Shown: positions 8,793 to 17,142 of the stretch, one piece after another
How the letters are laid out: each line of letters opens with the position of its first letter
Position numbering within the stretch: the first letter of the stretch is position 1
NCBI GenBank assembly: GCA_937876985.1
Contig: CALEFT010000047.1
Coordinates: 1-32,604 of the forward strand
Source of the DNA: an uncultured Clostridia bacterium
Lineage (GTDB): Bacteria; Bacillota; Clostridia; Saccharofermentanales; Saccharofermentanaceae
DNA: 32,604 nucleotides
Direction: 5' to 3'
Program-made: the position numbers and the translations under genes
The notes under the pieces: model-generated
The model's database searches: none
Told to the model about the DNA's origin: nothing
What the model saw: the letters and a program-made list of their open reading frames with translations, nothing else

Positions 8793-10742
8793 TTAAGCCG
8801 AAGCTGCTGTCTCAGCCTGTGGAGCCTGTGTCTCTGGCGGAGGTGGAGCCGGAGTTGTCTCTGGCGGTGGTGCCGGAGTCGTCTCTGCTGGTGGCACAGT
8901 TGTATCCGAAGGCTGTGTCGATGGATCTGTTGGTGGAGGTGTAACCTCTGGAGTTGGTGTTGGTGTTGGGGAAGGAGTAACAACGATACCTGTAGTTGTA
9001 TCCATCTCGCATGTTGTTCCATCCGGATTCATAATACCAACCTCAATCTGCTCTGAAATAGCACCATAGTATGTCGGACCAAGGTCCTCTCTATCAAGCT
9101 CTACGCCATCTGCACTATAGTGGATTCTATATCCACGTGCTGTCTGCTGGCTGTGTGGAGCTCTAATCTGCTCTGTCTCTCCAACTGGCCTATCTGGATC
9201 TGGAATGTACTCAACTGGACCTGAAGAACCATAAGATGTTACTTCGCCGTCGAATTCGTAGTACTCGCCATTTTCGAAAAGGTGTCCATAGAACTGAACT
9301 GTAACGATTCTGTTGTCGTTATCGAAGAATGCTCTGATTACAACAGGGTATTCTGTATTATTTGTGATTTGCAAATCCTGTACGCCCCAGTCTACAGCAG
9401 CGTCTGTTCCAGCCTCAGCATAAGAGGAAGGCCACTGGTGAGGCCATCTCTGAGTAATCTCGAGAAGAGACTTTACTGCGCACTGATAAATCATGGAGGA
9501 AACCTGACAGATTCCTCCGCCGTAGCCCTGCTCGAGGACACCTGCGTTGATAACGCCAGCCATCTGGTAGCCATTTGCAGCAGTTCTCTCTCCAACCTCT
9601 TCATTAAAGGAGAATGTCTCGCCTGGTTCAAGAATCAAGCCATCAATCTTCTGGCAAGTAATGTTAATGTTATGATTACGAGAATCGTTCCAAGTTGTCT
9701 CGGAATAAGACTCTGTAATCATTCCATACTGTGTCTGTAGGTCCTCAGTAGTAATTGTTGGCTCAGTAACCTGTGCCTGAACATCAACTACACCAACATA
9801 AGTAGCAGCGTCAATCATTGATACTACCTGATTAGCAGCATTCTCAGAATCGATAACATATCCTGTCTGCGACTCAGAGAATTGGAAAGTATTTGTCTCA
9901 ATATCAAAACCAGTCATCTCTGGCTCTTGCACCTCTGCATTAAGTGGAGCTAGAGTCTGCATTACGATATCAGCTGCACCTTCAGAATTAACTGAGAAGG
10001 ATGTCTGATATGTCGCTGGAGCATTCTTGAGATTCTCGATGGAATTATATGCAGCAATAAGCTGGTCTACGGAAGCAAGAGATGAATTTACTCTCGCATA
10101 TTCGAAAGCCTCGTTAACTACCTCTGTCAAATTGTTCTCAATCTGCAAGGAAGAAAGATCCAAATCAATAATCTCATCATCGAGATTCAAGTCGATGTCA
10201 AGCTCGATTGGGTTTGTTGGCAAATTCAAAGCAAGAGCCTCAAGTGCCTGCTCCTTTGTCATTCCACCAACATCGACGCCATCAATGATAATTCCATTAT
10301 GGAAAATATTATCGCTACCCTTCAAGTATTCACGAAGCTCTGGCACCTTCATCTCTACAACAGTGCCGTCAGCGTTTGTAACTTCAACTGACTTGATGAA
10401 CACACCACGAGAAATCATAAACCAAATGCCTACACCTATAAGCGCAATCGCAGCAATAATGCTTACCGCAATAATCGCACCCTTGTTACTCTTCTTTGGC
10501 TTCTTGCTCTTGCCGCTACTAGTCTTCTTGCTAGCGGACTTACCTGAAGAGTTGGCGTTAGCTGCTGAACTAGCCGAAGTGCTTGTTCTCGCGCTAGTGC
10601 TTGTCATATATCTTGAAACTGGCTCCTCCGAGATGTTCTTGCCCGCATTCGAAGCACTGCTAGTTCCTGGTCTATTATTCGCATTACGCACAGCCGGCGC
10701 ATTGCGTAGTGAATTGTTTGTATTTGGTTCGTTCTTCTTCAT
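8793..10742 (-). CDS. VanW-domain membrane protein (YoaR-like), wall-associated
   Basis: 649 residues. A cytoplasmic Ser/Asn/Ala/Lys-rich region (1-87) precedes one membrane helix (about 88-110, GAIIAVSIIAAIALIGVG). Outside lie a peptidoglycan-binding-like region (about 140-330, with DGVDVGGMTKEQALEAL), a VanW domain (about 345-490, with LEPGETFSFNEEVGERT and GGGICQVSSMIY), a short beta-rich part to 580 and a Pro/Thr tail (589-649) of PTPTP and PPPETTPAP type. Family members are wall-linked; a biochemical activity for VanW is not established. ATG at 10742 follows GAGGGA. The large plus-strand open frame over its 5' half (10027-10923) is antisense and not called. Confidence 0.92.
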   Translation of the reverse strand: MKKNEPNTNNSLRNAPAVRNANNRPGTSSASNAGKNISEEPVSRYMTSTSARTSTSASSAANANSSGKSASKKTSSGKSKKPKKSNKGAIIAVSIIAAIALIGVGIWFMISRGVFIKSVEVTNADGTVVEMKVPELREYLKGSDNIFHNGIIIDGVDVGGMTKEQALEALALNLPTNPIELDIDLNLDDEIIDLDLSSLQIENNLTEVVNEAFEYARVNSSLASVDQLIAAYNSIENLKNAPATYQTSFSVNSEGAADIVMQTLAPLNAEVQEPEMTGFDIETNTFQFSESQTGYVIDSENAANQVVSMIDAATYVGVVDVQAQVTEPTITTEDLQTQYGMITESYSETTWNDSRNHNINITCQKIDGLILEPGETFSFNEEVGERTAANGYQMAGVINAGVLEQGYGGGICQVSSMIYQCAVKSLLEITQRWPHQWPSSYAEAGTDAAVDWGVQDLQITNNTEYPVVIRAFFDNDNRIVTVQFYGHLFENGEYYEFDGEVTSYGSSGPVEYIPDPDRPVGETEQIRAPHSQQTARGYRIHYSADGVELDREDLGPTYYGAISEQIEVGIMNPDGTTCEMDTTTGIVVTPSPTPTPTPEVTPPPTDPSTQPSDTTVPPAETTPAPPPETTPAPPPPETQAPQAETAASA

Positions 10743-10789
10743 CGTTTATATCCCTCAAGATTGTCTCTCGTTTTTGCACAAAATTATGC

Positions 10790-10817
10790 CTTATAGAATT
10801 AAATACAATATTCGCAA
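10790..10817 (-). promoter_or_regulatory. Possible promoter of the VanW-domain gene
   Basis: On the minus strand TTGCGA, 16 bases, TATAAG, about 48 bases before the start codon. The -10 matches 5 of 6, the -35 is weaker. A GCTTTTCG motif copy (10840-10847) lies just upstream of it. Confidence 0.35.
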
Positions 10818-10885
10818 AACTTTCAAGCGCAAACCTGCTCGAAAAGCATCATTTTTTTTAATTTTTTTATTATATATCTTTTCTG

Positions 10886-10914
10886 TTGAGAGTTTTTTTC
10901 GAATTAGTTATAAT
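10886..10914 (+). promoter_or_regulatory. Promoter of the sugar-phosphate transferase gene
   Basis: TTGAGA, 17-base spacer, TATAAT. The predicted start near 10921 lies after an in-frame TTG at 10917 and about 32 bases before the ATG at 10953, which helps to fix the translation start. Confidence 0.7.
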
Positions 10915-10952
10915 GTTTGGTGACTTTTGATTTTTATATGGTAGGCGGAAGT

Positions 10953-12410
10953 ATGAATTCTAAACTATTTACATTGCCACATTTGTTCAAGATTTTGTTT
11001 ATGCTAGGCACTGCTGTCGTAGTACATCTTGCCTATGTAACAAGCTTCTACATTGTATTCGGTTCCAATTATCAGGACACTACCTTCAACAACTACGACG
11101 CATATGTGCGCCTCATTCCAATCATCATGCTTGCATCTTTCGTAGTTGCCGACTACCTACAAATGCCACGTTTCTTCCGTAAGAAGAACATCGAGGTCGT
11201 GTCACAATCACTCAAGTTCACAACACTCATTACTCTTATCACTATATCTGCGAAGGACCTCTTGCTTGCACGTGCCTTCCCACGAAGCGTTATCGTGATT
11301 AGCTACGTCATCATGCTCTGCTACGTATTCGTTTGGGAGCTCATCTGCGCCTTCATTAGCCACAAGCTCTACGAGAACGGCGAGCTCGTCATCATCGGCG
11401 CAAGTGACCACACAATCAAGCAGGTATACGAGAAGATAAACCCATCTATGCGTGGCCTCGACCTTAATCTTGCAGAGCCAATCAAATACACGGACAAGAT
11501 TTCTGTTCGTGCTGCGATTCGTCGTAAGGCAGAGATTTTTATCTGCTCCGACGTGCCAGACGATGTGAAGTCTGAGATTATCCTACAGTGCGCGAAGAAT
11601 CGTACTGTTGCATATATCGTTCCACAACTTTACGAGATTAGCCTATATCAGTCACGAATCATCTACCTTAACGACCTTATGGTATGCATGCTAGACAGAA
11701 TGGGATTATCTTTTGAACAAAGACTCATCAAGCGTTTGTTTGATATTGTTTTCTCGCTTTTCGCGATAGTATTAACTTCACCTATTATGCTTGTAACTGC
11801 GCTAATCATTAAGTGCACTAGCAAGGGCAGCGTGTTCTTCAAGCAGACACGAACGACGATAGACAACCGAGAATTCGAGATTCTTAAGTTCCGCACCATG
11901 ATCGAGAATGCGGAGTCCGAGACGGGTGCCGTAATTTCTGGCAAGAACGACCCACGCGTTACACCTTTTGGAAAGTTTTTGCGCCGCTCGAAGATTGACG
12001 AGCTACCACAGTTCTTTAACGTGCTCGCTGGCGACATGAGCGTAGTTGGTCCTCGCTCTGAGCGACCTGAGTTCATCGAAGGCTTTTCGCAGGAGATTCC
12101 TGGGTATTCACAGCGCTTCGCAGTTAAGGCAGGTATCACTGGCCTTGCTCAGGTTGCTGGTAACTACGATACAACGCCACAGGACAAGCTTCGCTACGAC
12201 TTGCTTTACATCAAGAATTATTCGATTTTGCAGGACTTCAAGATTATTTTCTCGACAGTTCGCGCGGTTGTGACTCCAAACCTATATAACAAGACTTTCA
12301 AGGACAACCAAAGCGTATATGTTGCTAATAATAAGCCTAATCCAAGTGAGGCTGATACTAATAGTGATGCTAGTAGCAGTCCTTCTGGTGATCAGGTAAG
12401 TAACACCTAG
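10953..12410 (+). CDS. Polyprenyl-phosphate sugar phosphotransferase (initiating glycosyl-1-phosphate transferase)
   Basis: Transfers a sugar-1-phosphate from its nucleotide sugar to undecaprenyl phosphate, the first membrane step of exopolysaccharide or capsule assembly. 485 residues: four or more membrane helices in the first 140, a nucleotide-binding-like middle part (ELVIIGASDHTIKQVYEK), a further helix near 265-290 and the C-terminal bacterial sugar transferase domain (about 258-450) with RLFDIVFSL, GSVFFKQTR, FEILKFRTM, DELPQFFNVLAGDMSVVGPR and GITGLAQVAG. The C-terminus is a Ser/Asn/Asp-rich tail. Start 10953 has AGGCGG upstream; in-frame ATG 10938 and TTG 10917 lack a site. It converges on the GT2 gene with only 10 bases between stops. 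The sugar is not readable; undecaprenyl-phosphate glucose or galactose are usual. Confidence 0.93.
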   Translation: MNSKLFTLPHLFKILFMLGTAVVVHLAYVTSFYIVFGSNYQDTTFNNYDAYVRLIPIIMLASFVVADYLQMPRFFRKKNIEVVSQSLKFTTLITLITISAKDLLLARAFPRSVIVISYVIMLCYVFVWELICAFISHKLYENGELVIIGASDHTIKQVYEKINPSMRGLDLNLAEPIKYTDKISVRAAIRRKAEIFICSDVPDDVKSEIILQCAKNRTVAYIVPQLYEISLYQSRIIYLNDLMVCMLDRMGLSFEQRLIKRLFDIVFSLFAIVLTSPIMLVTALIIKCTSKGSVFFKQTRTTIDNREFEILKFRTMIENAESETGAVISGKNDPRVTPFGKFLRRSKIDELPQFFNVLAGDMSVVGPRSERPEFIEGFSQEIPGYSQRFAVKAGITGLAQVAGNYDTTPQDKLRYDLLYIKNYSILQDFKIIFSTVRAVVTPNLYNKTFKDNQSVYVANNKPNPSEADTNSDASSSPSGDQVSNT

Positions 12411-12420
12411 TTCAGCGGTC

Positions 12421-13308
12421 TTATTTCCTTTTCCTACTTGCTTGAATAGTTTTCCTGTGTTTTCTTGCGAAATAGAGCAAGCCCTTAATGTGAAGGAAAT
12501 TCATTTTACTAAAAAGCTTGCGCTTCGAGATGCGCTGCGTCAAATGATAAATCGATGCGTTTGACACGAGTGCGACCTTGCCACCAGCTCGCATAATATT
12601 CGCACAATAATCTACATCCTCTGGAGCATAGAAATAGTATTCATCAAGATATCCAAATCTAGCAATGTCGCAAGCGCGCATCACCCAGCAAGCTGAGATT
12701 GCATAATCTGCTACATAAATATTCTCATCAGAACAAATAGGCAGCTTCGAATCCTCAACAGCATCGACAAAAGAGCTCGCAGGGAAAAAGTCATATTTCT
12801 CAAGCGCTGCTCCCTTCTTGCTTAGAGCGTCAATCGGAAGCGCCTTCAAGAATTTAATCGCAAAAGAAGGGAAACGCTTCACGGACATCTGTTCAACATT
12901 CGAGCCGTTAAACATTCGTGGCGCAACAAGCGACAAAGACGCATCTGAATCGAGTGCGCCAAATAGCTTCGACATGGCGTCGTCAGAAATGACTGTATCA
13001 GAATCGAGCACGACTATGTAATCAAATCGCTTTTCGCTAGTGAATGATAGCTGTATTAGCTCGTTTCTAGGCTTCGTGGTGCCCTCGTTCTGAGGCTTTT
13101 CGAGGAGGGTGAGAAAGCCCTCGCCACGCTTACAATTCGAAGCAAAATTCTTGATGACGGAGACCGACTCGTCGCTAGAGCCGTTGTCGCAGAGGTAGGC
13201 GCGCGGTTCGACACAGGTTAGGCCCGACACGGACTCTAGGCACGCCTCGATGTACGCCGCGCTGTTGTAGCTTAAAATAATGAATGCTGCTCTCTTTAGG
13301 TCGCCCAT
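12421..13308 (-). CDS. Glycosyltransferase family 2
   Basis: 295 residues with a GT-A fold: nucleotide-binding ILSYNSAAYIEACLESV near residue 10, CDNGSSDESV at 40, the metal-binding Asp motif VVLDSDT (102-104) and the acceptor/catalytic-base motif YAPEDVDYC (E230, D231). The C-terminus (255-295) is very basic and probably faces the membrane. This is the RfbB/rhamnosyltransferase-like branch of GT2; the donor sugar cannot be read. It is the last gene of a manC-type / GT4 / GT2 operon, starting 39 bases after the GT4 stop with AGGAGG before the ATG. Inferred to extend the surface polysaccharide whose first sugar is placed by the convergent gene at 10953. Confidence 0.9.
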   Translation of the reverse strand: MGDLKRAAFIILSYNSAAYIEACLESVSGLTCVEPRAYLCDNGSSDESVSVIKNFASNCKRGEGFLTLLEKPQNEGTTKPRNELIQLSFTSEKRFDYIVVLDSDTVISDDAMSKLFGALDSDASLSLVAPRMFNGSNVEQMSVKRFPSFAIKFLKALPIDALSKKGAALEKYDFFPASSFVDAVEDSKLPICSDENIYVADYAISACWVMRACDIARFGYLDEYYFYAPEDVDYCANIMRAGGKVALVSNASIYHLTQRISKRKLFSKMNFLHIKGLLYFARKHRKTIQASRKRK

Positions 13309-13347
13309 ACTGCCCTCCTGTTTTGCCTTCGAACTCGCCTTGTGCGA

Positions 13348-14541
13348 TTAATTCTGCTTGCTCTTGCGGCTTTCTCGAAAAGAAACCGCGTCCTCATAAG
13401 CCTTGACGCTTCCCTCGCCACACGCTTCCCAATTAAAGATGCGCGCGTGTTCTTTGGCCTTCGCGATTGCTTCGTTTGCCACTTCCGGTGACTCAGTAAG
13501 AGCCTTATTGAGCGCCGACTTGATTGTGTCGACCTTGCTTGGCTCGCACAAAATCGCGTTGCCGCCAGAAACTTCTTCGAGCGAAGAACCATACGATGTA
13601 ACGACACGAACGCCTGCTGCCATGCCCTCGATTACTGGAATGCCGAAGCCCTCGTAGTGCGAGACGTATGCTAAGACGCGTGCGCGTTTTATTAGCGGAA
13701 TCATGTCCTCGTCGTCGACATAGCCTGTAAAAATTATGTTGTCCTTGATGTCAGGGTTTTTCTGAATCGTCTCGTAAATCTCGTCATATAACCAGCCCTT
13801 CTTGCCGACGATGACGAGCTTAAATTTGTCGCGAAGGTCCTTCTCGAGCATCGAGTATCCGGCGATTAGGCCTGGGATGTTTTTGCGTGGTTCAAGCGTA
13901 CCTACATAAATGATGTAGTCGCCTTCAATCTTGTACTTCGCGAGCACGTCATCAGTTGCCGGCTCTCCTTCAAAAAACGTCTCCTTTACGCCCATATATG
14001 TAATTGCAAAATCCTTGTTCTTCGGCTTGCAATACTTCGGAATGTCGTTTGCAGAATTCTTTGAAATCGTTATGATCTTGTCTGCTCTTGGCGCCGTAAG
14101 CTTGATATATGCCTTGAAGAATTCTCTTTTCCAGCCGACATGGTATTCTGGCAAGAAAAAGTAAGTCATGTCATGGAACGTTCCAACTACTGCCATCTTC
14201 GGATGGACAAGTCTTACAGGGTACGGCATCGTGAAATTCGGACAATGAAGCACATCAATGTTGAGCTTCCTAAGCCTCCACGGGAAAACCACCTGCTCCC
14301 ACAAAATCCTAATGTACTGCTTCCTCAAAATCTTAGAATTGCAAGGCACCACATGGAAATTTGGCGCAAAAACACCAAAGCCATCAAGGTCATCGTCCTG
14401 CGTGAAAAGATAATACTCATTTACCTTATCCACCGCCTGCAGACCCTTAAGCAAACCGAGCATATACCTACCGATACCCGTCTTGCTTCGTGGCGTAGCC
14501 GTAAGATCTATCGCAATTCTAAGCGGAGCCTTGTTTGTCAT
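13348..14541 (-). CDS. Glycosyltransferase family 4 (GT-B fold)
   Basis: 397 residues. The N-terminal half has the acceptor-side loop TGIGRYMLGLLKGL (residues 21-34) and HDMTYFFLPEYH; the C-terminal half has the donor-binding YVGTLEPRKNIPGL (212-224) and the E-x7-E motif EGFGIPVIE (E297, E305). This set is typical of mannosyl or related GT4 enzymes. Its ATG overlaps the stop codon of the upstream mannose-1-phosphate guanylyltransferase gene (ATGA arrangement), with GAGG inside the upstream gene as ribosome site, so the two are translationally coupled. The coupling makes GDP-mannose a plausible donor, which is an inference. Confidence 0.92.
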   Translation of the reverse strand: MTNKAPLRIAIDLTATPRSKTGIGRYMLGLLKGLQAVDKVNEYYLFTQDDDLDGFGVFAPNFHVVPCNSKILRKQYIRILWEQVVFPWRLRKLNIDVLHCPNFTMPYPVRLVHPKMAVVGTFHDMTYFFLPEYHVGWKREFFKAYIKLTAPRADKIITISKNSANDIPKYCKPKNKDFAITYMGVKETFFEGEPATDDVLAKYKIEGDYIIYVGTLEPRKNIPGLIAGYSMLEKDLRDKFKLVIVGKKGWLYDEIYETIQKNPDIKDNIIFTGYVDDEDMIPLIKRARVLAYVSHYEGFGIPVIEGMAAGVRVVTSYGSSLEEVSGGNAILCEPSKVDTIKSALNKALTESPEVANEAIAKAKEHARIFNWEACGEGSVKAYEDAVSFRESRKSKQN

Positions 14542-15623
14542 AGCAAATCCTCGCGACCAAGCTCCTTGAGCTTATCTACCATGAGCTTAACATCCTGCGC
14601 CTTCGACTTGTCGAGCACCATAATCGTGTCTTCTGTCTGCACAATTACAAGTCCCTCCACGCCAATCGTCGTGATGAGCTTACTGCCCTCACCCTTATTG
14701 AAAACCACCGTATTCTTCGTATCAACACCAATGTGCTTACCAACAACTACATTGCCGTCATCATCCTTATCAAAAACATCATCGAGCGCATCCCAAGAAC
14801 CCACATCGTTCCAGCCAAACTCGCCCGGAATACAAAGAACGCCCTCCGCCTTCTCCATAATTCCATAGTCAATAGAAATCTTGTCTAGCTCCGGATACGT
14901 CGCCTCGATAGCCTTCGCCTCATCATCTGTCCTAAGCTTATCGTAAATCCCCTCCATGAGCTTATACGTATTTGGCAAATACTTCTTAAACTCATCGATA
15001 ATCACGGACGCCTTCCAAATGAACATACCCGAATTCCACAGATACTCACCGGACTCAACATAGCCCTTGGCGATGTCTTCTGCTGGCTTTTCGACGAACT
15101 TCAAAAGCTTATGCACTTCGCTTTCTCCCTCGATAGCCTCCCTCGAAAAGTTAATATACCCATATCCAGTCGACGCGAAAGTTGGCTTGATACCAATAGT
15201 AACGATTCTGTTCGTCTTCTCTGCCGTGTCGAATGCAAGCTCAAGTATTCTCTCATATTCCTTGATGTTCGCAATGTGGTGGTCCGCTGGCAAAACCGCC
15301 ATGAGCGCATCACCATAAAGCTTCGTCAAAGTCATTGCTGCGTAGATAATGCATGGCGCCGTATTACGCTGAACTGGCTCAATCAAGATGTGGTCTCTAG
15401 CTACCTCGCTATAAAGGACCTCATTCATTAGCTTTGCCTGCTTCTCATTAGTTACGATGAATGTATTCTCTCTGCCTACGACGCCCTCGTAGTGCTTAAT
15501 TGTCTCGTTAATCATAACGTCGTCACCAGTTAGCTTTGCAAGCTGCTTAGGTGTAGACATTCTCGATACTGGCCAGAATCTTGTTCCGCCACCGCCAGCC
15601 ATAATTACTGCTGTCTTAATCAT
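14538..15623 (-). CDS. manC: Mannose-1-phosphate guanylyltransferase
   Basis: Makes GDP-mannose from mannose-1-phosphate and GTP. 361 residues with the nucleotidyltransferase signature MAGGGGTRFWPVSR...PKQ at residues 8-27, VLPADHHI, the sugar-binding FVEKP and NSGMFIWK motifs and EFGWNDVGSWDAL. It is the short, monofunctional form without a C-terminal phosphomannose isomerase domain. Start 15623 has AAGGAG upstream; the frame stays open to 15656 but without a site. First gene of the minus-strand operon with the GT4 and GT2 genes. The symbol is used for the function; the exact orthologue was not checked. Confidence 0.92.
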   Translation of the reverse strand: MIKTAVIMAGGGGTRFWPVSRMSTPKQLAKLTGDDVMINETIKHYEGVVGRENTFIVTNEKQAKLMNEVLYSEVARDHILIEPVQRNTAPCIIYAAMTLTKLYGDALMAVLPADHHIANIKEYERILELAFDTAEKTNRIVTIGIKPTFASTGYGYINFSREAIEGESEVHKLLKFVEKPAEDIAKGYVESGEYLWNSGMFIWKASVIIDEFKKYLPNTYKLMEGIYDKLRTDDEAKAIEATYPELDKISIDYGIMEKAEGVLCIPGEFGWNDVGSWDALDDVFDKDDDGNVVVGKHIGVDTKNTVVFNKGEGSKLITTIGVEGLVIVQTEDTIMVLDKSKAQDVKLMVDKLKELGREDLL

Positions 15624-15688
15624 AATACGTCTCCTTAACAAAAGCTCGCGGAACAAAAGCCGCGCAGCAATTTTCTAATAACCTTCAC

Positions 15689-15697
15689 ATTATACCA
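15689..15697 (-). promoter_or_regulatory. Extended -10 promoter element for manC operon
   Basis: The minus strand reads TGGTATAAT about 66 bases before the manC ATG. No clear -35 at 16-18 bases. Confidence 0.45.
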
Positions 15698-15777
15698 AGA
15701 AAAACAAGAAAACACACTTCCCCTTAATCTAGTGTATAATCTTCTCGGACAAAAACAAATTCCAAGGAGAAAACGTG

Positions 15778-16629
15778 ATGAGCGTAAAATACACACACCT
15801 AGTCGTATCTGACATGGACTACACACTACTACTTCCAAGCACCGAGGTCACCAAAGCAAACCTTGACGCCATAAACCGCCTACGCGAAAGTGGCATCGCA
15901 TTCGCAATTGCAACTGGCAGAACCTCATTCCTAATCACGCGCTACACCGATTCACTTGACATTCACACGCCATGCATCACCTCCAACGGAGGCGCGTTAT
16001 ATGACCCAGACACCAAGACAGATGTCGTTTCCTACGACTTAGACGACAGCACGGTATATGACTTGCTTTGCTATCTTTTTGATAACCATATCGACTTCGC
16101 TGGCTACAGCACAGAGGGCATCTTCATGCCAAACTACAGCTCGCGAATCGCGTTCATCGAGAACTACAACAAAGACCTTCCAGAAGAGAAGAAGGCTAAA
16201 TGGATGCTTTTCGAGGAGGGTACAAACTCGAAGACTTTGGATAAAAATGCGCTACCAAAGTTCAACAAAATCCTTGTAGTAACTGAGGATAAAGCTGTCA
16301 CTAACAAGATTCGTGCAAGAAGCGACGTGTCTTGCGTCTTCTCGACCTCAACCTTCCTCGACGTGATGCGCACAGGAATTTCCAAAGGAAGCGCCATGCT
16401 TGAGCTAGCCAACCTGCTCAATATCCCACACTCCAACGTTTGTGCGATTGGAGACAGCGAGAATGACATCTCGATGCTATCAATGGCTAGTCTTAGCATC
16501 GCCATGGGCAACGCGTCCCCAGAAGTAAAAGACATATGCACAAACCACACAACAAGTTGTGAAGAGGACGGCTTTGCACACGCAGTAGACACCATTATTT
16601 TGCCATGGGCTACTTCTAGTGGGCACTAA
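15778..16629 (+). CDS. Cof-type HAD-superfamily phosphatase
   Basis: 283 residues of the HAD superfamily, IIB (Cof) subfamily with cap between motifs II and III. Motif I is VVSDMDYTL with nucleophile Asp12 and acid Asp14, motif II is AIATGRTS, and motif IV is GDSENDISML near 225-234, followed by SLSIAMGNASPEVKD. These enzymes usually dephosphorylate sugar phosphates or flavin/pyridoxal phosphates; the substrate here is unknown. ATG at 15778 is chosen over the GTG at 15775 because AAGGAG is eight bases upstream of the ATG. TATAAT at 15735-15740 may be its -10. Divergent from manC. No convincing terminator follows. Confidence 0.93.
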   Translation: MSVKYTHLVVSDMDYTLLLPSTEVTKANLDAINRLRESGIAFAIATGRTSFLITRYTDSLDIHTPCITSNGGALYDPDTKTDVVSYDLDDSTVYDLLCYLFDNHIDFAGYSTEGIFMPNYSSRIAFIENYNKDLPEEKKAKWMLFEEGTNSKTLDKNALPKFNKILVVTEDKAVTNKIRARSDVSCVFSTSTFLDVMRTGISKGSAMLELANLLNIPHSNVCAIGDSENDISMLSMASLSIAMGNASPEVKDICTNHTTSCEEDGFAHAVDTIILPWATSSGH

Positions 16630-16694
16630 TTTGCCCCTGAATTGTCTTCTGTGGCTGGTTTAATAGGGTTAATTGAAGACAGACAAAATGATGG

Positions 16695-16708
16695 ACTACG
16701 ATAAAAAT
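16695..16708 (+). repeat. Solitary copy of the ACTACGATAAAAA repeat
   Basis: ACTACGATAAAAAT followed by CTCAAAACC, matching the left arm and inner part of the repeats at 19282-19530. It has no right arm. It lies just beyond the other end of the AT-rich island, about 2.6 kb from the main array. Confidence 0.65.
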
Positions 16709-16741
16709 CTCAAAACCAGATTGTTATTAGTTTCTTCGCTT

Positions 16742-16933
16742 TTAATTCCGGGTGCTCTTGCTTCTCTTGTAGTCGGTTGTCTCTGACCAGTACTCTTTGC
16801 CCGTAATCATGGATAAGGCATCAATCATTCCGTCAATTCTCGCCATCGTCCTGTTATAGTAGCTATCGTAATAACCACTATTGTGGTACGTTTCATCGGC
16901 GAGCCTAAGTAATTCGTTAATCTTGTCTGTCAT
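16742..16933 (-). CDS. Small protein of unknown function (63 aa)
   Basis: 63 residues, charged, with four Tyr in a stretch YHNSGYYDSYYNRT and a helical MARIDGMIDALSMITG segment. No signal peptide, membrane helix or metal motif. I do not recognise it. It is supported as a real gene by AAAGGAGG ten bases before the ATG and by a leader with complementary segments that could hide that site. It lies beyond the terminator of the HEPN operon and so needs its own promoter. It may belong to the accessory island. Confidence 0.6.
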   Translation of the reverse strand: MTDKINELLRLADETYHNSGYYDSYYNRTMARIDGMIDALSMITGKEYWSETTDYKRSKSTRN

Positions 16934-16934
16934 G

Positions 16935-17034
16935 GCTAAAGTGCCTCCTTTTGTTTAATAGATAGGTGTACATTACCTCTAGTAGGGGGCACTAGCAACG
17001 AGATCTGGGCAGAGTTTAAAGTTAGTTATCTATT
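16935..17034 (-). promoter_or_regulatory. Leader of the 63-aa gene with possible pseudoknot masking the ribosome site
   Basis: On the minus strand the leader has AATAGATA (17034-17027), a small hairpin CTAGT-loop-ACTAG whose loop is GCCCCCT, then TATCTATT (16964-16957), then the ribosome site AAGGAGGCACT. AATAGATA pairs with TATCTATT, and the loop AGTGCCCCC pairs with GGAGGCACT with one mismatch. The two pairings interleave as in a pseudoknot and the second would cover the Shine-Dalgarno. No known riboswitch class is recognised. Confidence 0.3.
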
Positions 17035-17051
17035 GGGATGCTATATCAATG

Positions 17052-17088
17052 CAAAACAAAGGAGAGCCGGAATAATTTCCGACTCTCC
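17052..17088 (-). terminator. Rho-independent terminator of the HEPN operon
   Basis: Stem GGAGAG-C-CGGAA / TTCCG-A-CTCTCC with loop TAAT (17061-17088), followed on the minus strand by TTTGTTTTG. It lies 55 bases after the HEPN stop codon. Confidence 0.88.
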
Positions 17089-17142
17089 TAGTAACTACTA
17101 TTATAATCTTGCAATTCATAAAGTAAGAACCATTTCGTGCAA

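Noticed and set aside
10027..10923. 298-residue open frame on the plus strand
   Set aside because: It is antisense to the 5' half of the VanW-domain gene, has no ribosome site and no recognisable protein features; the minus-strand gene is clear.
10917..10952. Upstream TTG and ATG starts for the phosphoglycosyl transferase
   Set aside because: The TTG lies before the predicted transcription start, and the ATG at 10938 has no ribosome site; 10953 has one.
14140..14868. 242-residue open frame on the plus strand
   Set aside because: Antisense to the GT4 and manC genes, both of which have full conserved motifs.
16643..16681. TGTCTTC / GAAGACA inverted repeat after the HAD gene as terminator
   Set aside because: Seven-base arms with a 25-base loop and no T-run on either side.
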